From Piper betle (taxonomy: Eukaryota > Streptophyta > Magnoliopsida > Piperales > Piperaceae): a stretch of DNA of 64,000 bases. Position 1 is the first letter of the stretch. Each line of letters begins with the position of its first letter. The DNA is taken from assembly GCA_033002965.1 (NCBI GenBank), contig JAURVB010013178.1, positions 147,283 to 211,282 of the forward strand. Direction: 5' to 3'. Below, in pieces: positions 47,163 to 59,190 of the stretch. The translations under genes were made by a program, and so were the position numbers. The notes under the pieces are model-generated. The model was not told the origin of the DNA. It saw only the letters and a program-made list of their open reading frames with translations, and did no database searches.

Positions 47163-50100
47163 ATGGTCTTGACCCCTCCAAGACCTCACTCTCATCTCCT
47201 CCTCAACCTTTCTTTACGTTGTCCATCCCCTTCTTCTCCCCTCCCTCACCCATCAAGCCCTTCCACTTCCTCTCCCAAAGCTCCCTCTTTTCCGCCTCCA
47301 CCACCGGCCGCACTACCCTGCCGCCATCGGCCCCCGACGGCAAGTACTACCCCAGCCCCGTTGACGACGACCACCCGGAGGCCGACGAGGACACCTCCCA
47401 TGGCATCTCCAAGTCCCAGCACATCTACCGCCAAGCCTCCCGCGCCAGGAAGCTCCAAGAGGAGCAATTCAAGCAGGACAAGTCGCTCTTCCTCTCCGCC
47501 ACTTCTCCGTGGAGATTGACCGGGCCGTCACCTTCAAAAGGCAGGACTTTGAAAGACCATGACTTCGTACTTGGTGAAAAGCATCTGTGAAGCTATGGCC
47601 CTGAGGAGTGGAATGTTGAGCTCTGTAGCATCCTATATGCACGGGGACAACCCGCTTGATGTGGCTCTGAATCCTACTCCTGATACTGGTGCAGAAGTTG
47701 ATGGCAAAAATGTTACACAATGGGACTTGTCATGGAGACATATTCTCATGGCCTTGCACATGGTCAATGTGATGAGATTGACTATGATGTTGCGGTTTTC
47801 ACCAACTTGACACGGGTTAATCTTGATTTCCACAAAACTTTTTGATGCTTACAGAGATGCTAAAGCAAAGCTGTTTGCTAAAATGGTAGACCCTGAAAGG
47901 CATCGCAAGATAGTTGCTCCATTCTTTTTGGCACAAGGGAATCCAGATGTGCCATTAGTTACTTTTGCTTTGGAGAACAAGAATGCTGATGTACAGCTGT
48001 TAAGGTTTGAGTTATCCTTGCTTGAAACGCAAGTGTTGGTCAATACACCGAAAGGGATTTTGGAAATCTCATCGGGTTTGCCTGGAAGGCATAATATTTA
48101 TAACATTCTTGCTGCTGTGTCAGTTGGAATTGCCGTTGAAGCTCCATTAGAAGATATTGTAAGAGGAATTGAAGAGGTGGATGCAGTCCCTGGGAGATTT
48201 GACTTGATAGATGAAGAGCAGGCCTTTGGGGTGGTTGTGGACTATGCTCATACGCCTGATGCTTTATCCCGACTACTTGATGCTGTTAGGGAGCAGGGTC
48301 CACGAAGAATTATAACAGGCACAAGTGCCCAGAGTATATTTTCTAATATACAGGACTATAACCCATTCTTGAAGTAAATATCCATAAATCAAATCTCCTT
48401 CAGTTGGGCAGTGCATGTTAGCTCTTCTTCAGTTTCTTCATGCAATTAGGTTTAAAAGCATTTGCTTTCTTTGACTTGAGACATGACGTTTCCAGATGTC
48501 AATGGTTTCATGAAAGACAGGGTAGTACTTAAAATGTCCCCCCTGTTGAAGACCTATTTTATGGTGAAATTTAAACAAAAGCGCATGGCCATCTTAAGTG
48601 ACAGAAAACCATGTTAACATAAGTGAAGTATGTGAGTCTTTTAACAGAAATCTGGAGGAGATTGTATCTCATCAATTTTTTATGTCACACACTAACCAGC
48701 AATTTTAAGAATTTGATATATAATCAGAAAGCTTGGTCACATCATTACAAATTGGGAAAATGCAGATTAATCTTCTGCAGTTCTATATGACTATCATTGT
48801 GAGAAATGAAACCTAAGGAAAATCTGTTTTCGATAATGCCCCTTATCACTCTGGTAAGGGTGCCTAAAAAGGACTATACATTGGAAATTTCATTTTATAA
48901 AAAAATGTCCATTTGATAATAAGAGAAGAATGTACACTGTTTGCATTGTGCCAAAACTAGTTCATCTAACTCTTATTTTTATAACAAGTCTTTGGATGTG
49001 TTGGTCTCTGATGACCAAGATAGCAACCCACAAAAGTGATGCGGTTATGCTGACATCAGACAATCCAAAGAATGAAGATTAATGTATGTGTTTAGAGTAC
49101 GATCCATATTCCTTCCAGAAAAATTCCGATTATTTTAGGATACATTTTGGTTTGGATATGTTGTGCAGCTTTTTATAAATATTATTGTGTAGCTTTTGTA
49201 TAAATCTGATGCTATAATTGTCAGTGGACATATTGGACGATATGCTGGCGGGTGTCGGATGGAGCATGCAAGATTATCTAAAATATGGTGAAAATGATTA
49301 TTATCCACCACTTCCGAATGCTCACAGGCTTTTCCTACATGATATCAGGCGTGTGGCTGTGAGGGCCGCTGTGGCTATGGGAGAGGAGGGCGATTGTGTA
49401 GTAAGCTGTTGAACTCCCTTTACCTTTGTCACTCCTCATGTATCTGATTTCAAACTGACTATTTTTCAAGCCCTCTAAGATCTTATAGACAAGCTTCTTA
49501 TATTCTTAATTGTAGGCTTCAGTAATAGTTTGGACATGTCTATTTTAGTCCCCGACCTCTCTTTCTTCTAGCTGTCTCACTTGCCACGACTAGGCATTGT
49601 TCGTACATTGATCGACACTTACAAATTGCATTCTGTATATGAGCTCAAATATTGTCATATTTTCAGGTAATTGCTGGCAAGGGTCGTGAGAGTTTCCAAA
49701 TTGAAGGTGACAAGAAGGTGTTCTTTGATGACAGAGAAGAGTGCCGAGAAGCACTGCAATATGTGGACCAGCTTTATCAGGCTGAAACAGACACAAGTGA
49801 TTTTCCATGGCGGTTATATTATTTTTATTATCATTAGGCATTTAGTGCTGGGTCAAGTTTATGTGGTCTTTTAGTAAAATGGCATCAATTTTCAACTTAC
49901 ATTTATGTTCCTCATTGTTAAGAACATATTTTTTAATTGCATTTTGGTTTGATAATTACTTGCCACAGTAAATGTATTGAATATTTTATTCAGATGGAAA
50001 CTAATTTCGTTATGGAAAGGGTTTATATTTTCTATTATTGTAGATTACGAGAAAACAAATTAGTGTCTGCTCCCTTTTTGTTGTCAAGTCAGCAAAAACT

Positions 50101-50364
50101 TTAATCGATAAGTGGACATTGACCAATTTCTTTTGAATCTTCATTCTTTGGATTACTATACGAGACTAAATTTTCATAATTATTAGGACTTTTACATAGG
50201 TCAATACAATTAGTTTTCAGTTGTAAAAATAAGTTTCTAGTAAGCATGGCCGCTTTTCTTTCAAGTTTTCATTAGTTTTAAGCACTGTTTGTATAATAGA
50301 GTAATTTTGTCATTGCAAGTTGATAGTGCATGCTGCATATTGCAGGTTACCAGAAAGCCACTAA
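47163..50364 (+). pseudogene. MURE: Plastid MurE-like ligase pseudogene
   Basis: The N-terminus is transit-peptide-like ('MVLTPPRPHSHLLLNLSLRC'), then shifts frame to 'LPPSAPDGKYYPSPVDDD' and 'VEIDRAVTFKRQDF'. A deletion joins this (about 47555) to 'TSYLVKSICEAMALRSGML', removing much of the N-terminal domain and the GTNGKT ATP loop. After further frame breaks near 47690-47830, 'AYRDAKAKLFAKMVDPERH', 'LEISSGLPGRHNIYNILAA' and 'VVDYAHTPDALSRLLDAV' run to about 48320. Later exons survive: 'MTKIATHKSDAVMLTSDNP' (49019-49078, with an internal deletion just before it), 49224-49400, 49670-49808 and a last exon ending 'LPESH' at 50364. In plants MurE-like is required for plastid transcription and chloroplast development, so an intact copy must exist elsewhere. 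Retained introns show that this is not a processed copy. Confidence 0.85.
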
Positions 50365-51022
50365 TGCTCCGACTCAAAAATGAATCAGAAATGGGAGGAC
50401 TTGCATCGGCGTGCTCCGGCCAGCAATTTTGTGCTTACAACTGAGAGCAATGGGTAGATTGTGGAGCTTCATTAGCAGCAGGATAAGATGAAGTCGAAGT
50501 GCATTCACTTTGTTCGGTGGGAATTGGCAAAATCAAGTAGCACTTCATAGCCTTCAAACTCACGGCCTTTTGATGGCTCAAATGTTGATCTGGTTGCTAT
50601 CATTTCTAAAACTGAGGACAAAGTATTAGCTCTGTCTTTGACTGATGATAGTGATCTCCGTGATTAGAGCTGTGTCACAACTCAAAAGCTACCATGTGCG
50701 AAAATCTGGACGGTGTATTATTAGCTCTTTAGGATAAGTTTATTGGCATGCTATGGTACATAATGCTAAATCTTCACATTCTATACGTGTAGTCTGCACT
50801 GTCAGTGGGTCTAATACCCAAAGATGCAAACAAGACGACCCTGTAAATTAGATGCATTGTTGATTCAGAGTCATCCGAGCATAACAAATATGATGGTTTC
50901 ACACATATATTCCTTTTTCGAAGGTTGACTTTAACAGGAAGAACAACATGACCCATCTTTCATTTTGATCTACCTTTGTTGAGCGAAAGGAAGAGTGGCG
51001 AGGGTGTATGCATGCATGGGAT
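50365..51022. other. 3' flank of the MurE pseudogene
   Basis: Probably the old 3' UTR and spacer. No gene or repeat supported before the second MITE. Confidence 0.45.
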
Positions 51023-51275
51023 TAGGGCTGTTAATTGAGTGAGCAAACTCGTCAGTATTTGGTGTTTGGCTCGACTCGACCCGACCCGACTCGACTCAAA
51101 ACTCGATATTTAAATGTTTGAGCTCAAACTCGACTTGAATTTGAATCCTTTTAGTCGAGTTTGAGCAAAGTAATGTTTGACTCGACTCGAATCGGTTATA
51201 ACTCGAACTTGACTCGAAATTGATTCGTAACTTAACTCGAACTCGATTCGATAAAATAATATAATAATATAGTCT

Positions 51276-51312
<37 letters not shown>

Positions 51313-51708
51313 TAATAAGTTAATTGTAATTAGTTATATTTATTTATATACAATATAATTACAACGTAGTGAGATAGCTTAGATAGTTAGTATTCAAGTC
51401 CAAGATTTGGAGGTTGTGGGTTTAATCCACACTACCTACATTTTTTTTAAATGAGTTACTTTTGACTTTATAATCAAGTTGGTTTCTAGTTCGTGAATGA
51501 ACTAGATTCGAGCTCTTCAAAATTAAACAGTTTAAGTGTATTCGAACTCGAGTCGAGCTCGAACAACAAAAAAAGTATTCAAGTCGAATTCGAGCATACA
51601 TGTTCAAAATTCGTTCGATCTCGAGTTGAGTTCGAACGAACTCTAAAATATTCGAGCCGTGTTCGAACATAAGTCGTGCTCGGCTTATTCACTCGTTTAA
51701 CACCGCTA
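51023..51708 (+). mobile_element. hAT-type MITE, 686 bp
   Basis: Ends TAGGGCTGTTAA and, inverted, TAGCGGTGTTAA, flanked by CATGGGAT (51015-51022) and CATGAGAT (51709-51716), which match at 7 of 8 bases. Internally it has the same tcgactcgaa/gagctcgaac motif array and an AT core with (TA)n at 51280-51311. 'tagtgagatagcttagatag' followed by 'ggaggttgtggg' is the inverted counterpart of 46805-46880. No coding capacity. Confidence 0.75.
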
Positions 51709-51716
51709 CATGAGAT

Positions 51717-53287
51717 GTAGTGGTTTTACATATTACAAACGGTTGTAGAGCACGCTCTTGCCCGCGCAACACGTAATTTTAGTGATTTCTTATTTTTGTA
51801 TTTATATATTGTCTAGTGATTAAGATTTTCACATAATTTAAATTAATTTAAAATATAAATATATTTCAATTAATTTTTTTACATTTACAATACTTGATTT
51901 ATATTACAGTAGATATTTATTTTTATTCTTATTTATTATAGTTGTTTTTAAAAATCATAATATATTATTATTTTTTAATTAGTCGATTTGTTAATTTAAT
52001 AAATCTACTTACTTAAGACTTGTTACACCTAAAATAAAATCTGATTTAGATAACTTAGATTTCTAGTTATATTTGTAATCATTAAAGATAAAATTATAAT
52101 TTAATTTACTTTTATAAATAAAAAATAGAAAATAATATTAGAAAATAGTCATAGAACACGTGGCAGATCCTAATCAAAGACATAGTGGGAAACTTATATT
52201 TTGTTGAACAAAAAATATTAGTTAGAAGACATGCCTGCGAAGACACAGGATTTAATAGTCTTTAGTCTTATTATGTAAATATACCAAGCATGCTCATTTT
52301 ACAGTATTTTTGAATGCCACCCAGAGTGTAGTAATCTAATACTCACATTATTATTTTTAATTCTTAATTACCAATAATTATAATAATAAAGGAAGGATTT
52401 TTTTGGTTTGGCTCGCGTAGATCCATCTTCACTACTTAGTATTAGACGGCTGCATCCATTAAAAAAGGTGTGCTGTCAAAAAGCGTGTACTTCAGGCGTG
52501 GCTCTTCAAATAGTTGCGTCTTGTATTGCATCTTTTCCCTTCTTATTTGTAATTAAATCTCACATCTTCGGGGGAAAACATGCCATTTTTTTCTTCAACC
52601 ATGATTATATAGAGACAAACAAGGGATGTCGACATAATATCCCAGCTACTTTGCAAGGAAAGGGAAAATTTTTGATTCAGAACTTTTGATTTCTTGCATA
52701 CAGATGTACATACCACCGAAGTGGGTTGAACATTATACAACGGCCACAATATTCGAGCTGGACCAAACGAAGTACAGGATATGAACAGCTTAGATTGACC
52801 CACTCATACTCTCCGCCTGGCCAAAAAATCTGAGTGTTCAACATTTTTCTCTCATATGTACACTCGTTTAAGGTTGAAAAGAATAACTTACAACGCTTTC
52901 CAATTCCTACTGCCACTGCTCCAAGCTTTACTCCTTTACCCCCAATTGTGTTGTGATCTACAATATACAATTCTTCGAGGAACACTGACCTGTGGAAACT
53001 ATTATTGCATAAAACCTTGTGAACAAAAAAATCAATGGAGGCCATATTTTCACCCACCTACAGACATAAATACAGACTAATCAACAAGTTGTAAAAGATA
53101 AAAAATTCATATGCAAAAAGTAAGTTTTCATACCAAGATGTTTGGAACCGACCCCCATCATATCACGCATCCAAGATCTTCGGCTCCGAATCAAATTCAA
53201 AAGCTACATTATGTGAGGACTCTTTTACACAAACTTGTTTCTCTATGCAGCCCCAAAAATTGACCTAAAGAATCGGGTCTCTTTGGG
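51717..53287. other. Intergenic DNA, 3' side of the YODA-type kinase
   Basis: AT-rich to about 52400. The open frames at 52408-52689 (plus) and 52677-53057 (minus) have no recognisable domain. 53060-53287 is likely 3' UTR of the kinase. Confidence 0.45.
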
Positions 53288-56200
53288 TTAGTTTCCAAGA
53301 ATACGGCCCAATGTTGGACAACCTTGACCAACATCAAGTGAAGGATTTAGGTCGACACCACCGCGCAAACTAGAATTTGAAATTCGATCTGTCATTGCTG
53401 ACTGTCCCTCGTATGCTTCACCGTGTACTCCTATTCCAAAAGGCTTTCCAAGCATGTCACTCTCTGATGCCATCAGTTCATGAAAAGCATGTGAAGGAGG
53501 CCGAAATAAGTCTGGCTTCAGCTCTTGATAATTAGAGCTAGCCTTGTAGAAGTGGTTTGGGGATCTAGGCATACTAGTACTGCCTTCAGGAAGGTACACT
53601 GACTGCTTGAGGAGAGCAAAAGGAAGAGCCCCATTGCCACCAGTAAGAGGACTTGATGAGCCAGATGTACTTCTCGGGCCTGATATTGGAGAAGGCAACG
53701 TCCTTCCATTAATGTTCTGAGCAGATCTTGAGTTCAAAAGCAGACTTCCCGTAGGAGATACTGGGCATGATACATATCTAGGAATGTGGATCTCACTAAT
53801 TCCAGCAGAAAAAAAATTCATTACGTCTATGGAAAAAAAGACAATTTTAAAAATGTAAACCGTGAACATTCAGCAAACATTATTTCTAGCCTAAAGATAA
53901 CCTCCGGACATGTAAAAACAGTTAATATACCTAATAATCATACCTTAAGGTTGTCTCCTTTGTTCGGTACTACAAACAACATTACATAGATAATAATATT
54001 CGCCTAATGGTTCCACAAAAACTCATAAATCAAGTATCAGAAACATTGTGCAGAACCCAGTTGGGAAGATAAAAGGGGGAATGAGGAGAGTTAACAATGC
54101 TATCACCACTCATGCTCCAGCAACTGGTAAAAACTTTTGGCCATCCTAGTGATGCTAAAATTTGTTTAAGGTTTATGGATTTGGGAATAAGAATTGGTGC
54201 ATTCCCATATTAATTATTAAATGACTCATCAACCTTTTGGCCATCACAGTGACATGATAATAGATACAAATCAACAAGGAGAAGAAAAGAGAGAATTACG
54301 TGAATGGGGCAGATGCTTTCCCCCCTCTAGGCTGGTGAATGACCATACCTTCCACCTCCAGGGATGACATATTTTTCGAATGATTCATACTCTGAAAAAA
54401 GAATGTCAAAATCCTCATCCACCATTCACATATTCATCTCAACAAGAACATCAGATTTGAGGAAAATTTATGGGCCACCTAGGTTGAATCAAGGCTTAAT
54501 AAGGTTTTGCAAAGCCTTTTCTATCACAACAACAAAGATAAAAATCTTATTCGCTGTAGGATAATAAATCAGGCAGTTCAAACATAATATACTTTCATAC
54601 CATAATTCTCGTTCCAATAGGAAGCCCGGAAGGTGATTCCAATGTATCGTGATTGGGAATGGGCCTCTCAAATGGCGCTGCATTCTTCACAAAAGGATGC
54701 TCTAGAAGTTGAGCAGCACTTGGGCGATGCTGTGGATTGCGTTGCAGACATTGTTTCACAAAATCCCTCCCTTCTTCTGATAAGTGGTCAGGGATTACCG
54801 GAAGTTCCTTACTATTCCCAATCTTAAACATTGCAGCAACCTTGACATTAGAACACATGAACCATCAGTACATGAAGCATAAAAGAAATTATCAGTAATC
54901 TTTAGCCAATCCTTACATAAGTAAAAAAGAAAAAAAACATTTTCAATTATCAACTGACTGACTCCTTTAAATTGACTCCATGGAGGTTTGGTTGTTGCCA
55001 TCTCAAGAACAGTGCATCCAAGACTCCAAATATCGACTGCAAGACTGCATCCATTTGAGCTCTTGATCACCTAGCCAAGAGCACAGTTGTAATTATTAAC
55101 ATAATTTCCCACCTGCACATTAAAACCAGTAAAAGAATTGAAAAAGACCACAACCTCAGGCGCCATCCAATTAGGACTTCCTTTGAAAGATAAAGGGCAT
55201 GATTGCCCCATAATCTGAAATAAGTACAGCAAGCATTTAGAAATAAAGAAAACAAACATCAACCACAAACTACAATAGTACTTATCATTTGCATGTTCAA
55301 AATTATTCCAGCTTCTCTTTTCGTTAAATATCAATTCAAGTGTGCCCAATCAACTGATTCACTTTTGAATACAAAACAAATCAGTCACACATACACTGTT
55401 TAACACAATTTTTTATAACTCAGTTATATTCAGAATTTCAGATTGCTGCCTTGCAAGTATTACGATCTTAACAAATACTATCCATGTGTTCAGATTGGAG
55501 ATATTGCACCTGTTGCAATGGATACAAAACAACGGAACTAATCCCATCTAGCCTGATGCAAGACAAATACTGTATGACTGGGGAACTTAATCAAGAATAA
55601 GAAATTTACATAGGTAAGGAATTAATCATGAATATTTTTCTATTTAAATTTATTATAATTTTTTTAGTATTTTTCTTATATTAGGTCTCTTGAGTTTATA
55701 AATATATTGTCATAGACCTTGAGTTTTACATAGATTGTTTAGCGAAATAAAAATCATTGCTTCGGAGATTCCAAAGCTTCTCCTCCTGTTCTTCTCTTCT
55801 AACTCTAGAGTTCAGCTTTCTCTTCCCTTCTCCTGAACTCCTCTCTTCCTTACATGTCATTTCCCATCAAGACCGCAAAAAAAGCACTTACATGCTTTGC
55901 CATTCCAAAATCTGCCAATTTGACTCGTCCATTAGGATCCACAAGAATATTCGCACCTTTTATGTCCCTGCATGACAGCCAAGCAGTAAGCATAAAAATG
56001 TAAAACAAAGAAGACCACGAAAGAGAATCATCTCAGAACAGCAACCTGTGCACAGTGTTTTTAGCGTGTAAATAATCAAGGCCACACAGTATTTGTTGGG
56101 TATAGCTACGAATGGCAACTTCCCCAAACTGACCATACTCTTGCAGAAGTTTATGAATTGATCCGCCAGACACATATTCCAAATAGACGTACAACTTATC

Positions 56201-59190
56201 ATCCACCTGCTCATCAAAGAAATGTAGTGCTGAGATTAACATATAGGTGCACCTTGTTTAATGCCTTCATAAAGGCAACCACAATTTTACCCATAAAAGA
56301 TCAAATCCATTGTCAAATAAGCTCTGACTTTTGTAACCGTTGTATAACAAAATCATGATGGAAGAAAACAAAAGAAACTTATTTGAATGCTAACATATAT
56401 TATACACATACCGTTTCTGATCCATAATATTGCACGATATTTGGATGGCGATGCCTACTCAAGAGAGCAATTTCCTAGAATAAAGTCAAACATTGGATAA
56501 GAGCCACAATCTATTCATCTGTCATCTTAAAGACCAACAGGATAATGGCATCAATAACATATAAATGAAAAACTCACTTGCATCAACTGCTTTGCACTCT
56601 CTTTTGACTTAGCATCATCAGAAACTAGTGTGACTTCCTTTATCGCACACATTTCCCCACTTTCACTAATGCAAAAACAAACTCAATCAGTATACATATG
56701 CAGAACAAATAAAGGCGGAAGGTATGAACAGAGTGAGGAAGAGAAAGAAGGGGAAGGGAGAAGAATTTATTGTATGTGAATCAGTTTCAACACAATGAGA
56801 ATGAAACCATAGAGGCCAACAAATAGGATTTCAGATCTGCAAAAATTTCCCACACCGGCCCCATCTGAAAATGTGTCCCCCAGTCATGGCACGCCTATTT
56901 TCAATATCTTAATATCATGAAACTTAAAGAATTAAGATTTCAAGCGTGTATAAATGGATCCAAATCTGGTGAGGCCCAATTTACTCTTGCAATTCATTAG
57001 TTAAATATTTATGGAACCTCTTGCCAAGCTCATGGGCTGATACTTCCTATGGTCCTATAAGAGCAACTAATGGAAACATTTTGATACTGCCAGTTGCACT
57101 ACAAAATGATTCCGGAGATTATATATATATAAAAGGTCATATATAAAATGATTCCGGAGATTTTTTATCCAGAAGATCAAAAGTCTGCTATGATGAGAAC
57201 AAGATGAGCAAAACTATAACAAATCATTTATGAACAACTAAATACATTCCGTCTTCAGGAAATATACGATAAAAAGAACAGCATAAACATATTAGAAATG
57301 CTCATTCACCAGTGTAGAATAAACCTTTAACCATTTTCATCTCGTATAAATGACAATTATTGGGAACTGACCTGTTGAAACCAGCATATACATGACCAGA
57401 TGTACCTCTTCCTAACAGTTTTCCCTTCTTCCACCGTGAGGCAAGATTTGTGGGGGTATCAGCTCTTCCAGGACTTCTGGGAACTGAAGCACCCACTGTT
57501 GAGTTTGGAGGATTGAAAGGAGAAGTACTCACAACTGATATAGGAGGTAATGGCAGGCGATGGCTCTGCTGCTTCCCATCTTCTGGCCAGCAAATAGGTG
57601 GTTCTGAAGAAGAACCAACAGCACGAGGATGCAAAGGAGTGACTGCCCCACTTTGTATTCGGGAGCTGGGCCCGGGACTAGTCATTCTGGGGCTAGGTAT
57701 TGGAGAGCACTCTGCACTTCCCCTAGTTTGCTGCCAAAACAACTGCCCAGACAAGTCTCCGCCCATAGAATTGTGTCCAGAATTATGCCCCGAACCAGGG
57801 CTTGAACAAGGACAAGACCCCAGTAAGCTCGCATCAGGATAAGCCTTCAACCATGAAAACGTAGAGGTAGCAATATGTTCAGGGCAAATAACTCTCATTG
57901 GACTCCGAGTAGGACTAGACATTGAACTGTCTGGGGTGCTTCCAATGCCCAACGCACTGTAGTTTGCCTGTAGAGCAGATGGATAGGCACTGCCCCTCTT
58001 GGGTGATGATGAAAGGCTTTGGTTATATAATAAGATGCTACCAGGCGTCAGTAACTCCTTTGAGTTCTTTCTGGATATAAGAGGGGAATGGTCCCTATGC
58101 TGGCTGTTTCATACAAAACGAGTGAAACTTTATAAGTCCAATGGCATTCCTGTCACTCACATACTAAGAGGAATAAGTAATTACTCTGCATTGTTTCTCA
58201 GCAAGAAACTTATTTTGGGTATATACTGGCAAAATTACGTCTGAAAAATACAAGTTCTTGACAGAACTATAGCGTTAAGTAGCCATGTCATTCGGTCAAG
58301 AGTTACCTACCACTTAATGTGATTAATTACATAGATCAACAGACTTTGCCATGGCAATGATTAAGAACAATTTCACAATGTTCAACTCAATGGATAATAC
58401 CACTACCAAATAAAATGTGGCAACTGCTATATTCGCCAGTAATTACACAAAAGAAATCACAACTATTCAGACATTTAACTTATGCGGGTTGCAGCTACAC
58501 TCTTACCAAATTGAATTTTTTCGGCTGAAATTGTAAAGATGACCGCAATGGCAACGCAATAAAATATAGTTTGTTATCAAGGAACAGATAAATTTAACAA
58601 ATATAATCTATATATGGCAGAGGATTCAAGAGTCACCTAGTGGGGCTATTTGCAGCAGTCTTAATTCCATTTTCAAAGTCATGACCTCTTGGGCTGGGAA
58701 GTCGAGAGTCACCTGGATCATCACTATCAATTGAAAAGTCACTGGAAACTGAAGCCGTGGCTAAATCACCATCAACATCAGCAATGCCTGCCCTAGGCAA
58801 TGTCCTATCAGGCGCAGGAAGAGGTACTTGTAAGGATGGCAAGAATGGTTTTGTGGATCTTCCTAAACCTGGCTTAGAAATACCAATGCCGGAGGCAGTC
58901 CTGCCCACGTCTCCGCTACCTGGAAGAGGAAGTGGCTGAGCATAAGGCCTATCAGCAAAGCTTTGACAACGAGAAACTTGTGTAGAGGGTGATGGCGATC
59001 TTGATGGCACCCACGATAGGGATACCTTATCAGAAGTTATATCACTGGTTCGTCTGCGTGAAACCACTGATCTAGTCTTGTTCTCAGACGGTATCTTCAA
59101 CTTTCGTTGTAATACATCAAAAATTGTTTCTTTGCTGGTCTTGGTCTTTTTGTTTGCATCTTTGGATGAAGACTTCCACCATGAGTGCAT
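53288..59190 (-). CDS. YDA: YODA-type MAP kinase kinase kinase
   Basis: Eleven coding exons, all GT-AG and in phase: 59190-58637, 58103-57372, 56665-56578, 56474-56412, 56206-56046, 55967-55892, 55214-55155, 55070-54963, 54840-54601, 54391-54300, 53795-53288. This gives 893 residues, the usual size for YODA. The N-terminus '[17 protein letters not shown]' is followed by a Ser/Pro-rich regulatory region. The kinase begins '[20 protein letters not shown]', then Lys in 'CAIKEV', '[12 protein letters not shown]', 'LADFGMAKH', '[10 protein letters not shown]' and '[19 protein letters not shown]'. The C-terminus '[13 protein letters not shown]...TLGRILGN' matches the family tail. YODA phosphorylates MKK4/5 upstream of MPK3/6 in stomatal and embryo patterning. 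The usual Phe of the glycine loop (GTFGHV) is Ser here. Confidence 0.93.

Noticed and set aside
47133..47519. Separate Pro/Ser-rich gene on the plus strand
   Set aside because: It is the off-frame reading of the MurE N-terminal region; the family sequence 'SAPDGKYYPSPVDDD' lies in the overlapping frame.
46664..51716. Composite transposon carrying the MurE copy
   Set aside because: Each MITE has its own 8-bp duplication, so they inserted independently.
52677..53057. Minus-strand frame of 126 codons just after the YODA-type kinase
   Set aside because: No recognisable domain and no splice link to a neighbour; most likely 3' flank of the kinase.
53944..53969. 26-nt micro-exon in the YODA-type kinase
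   Set aside because: It has AG/GT borders, but using it puts the last exon out of phase. Extending exon 10 to 54300 joins directly to 53795 in frame.
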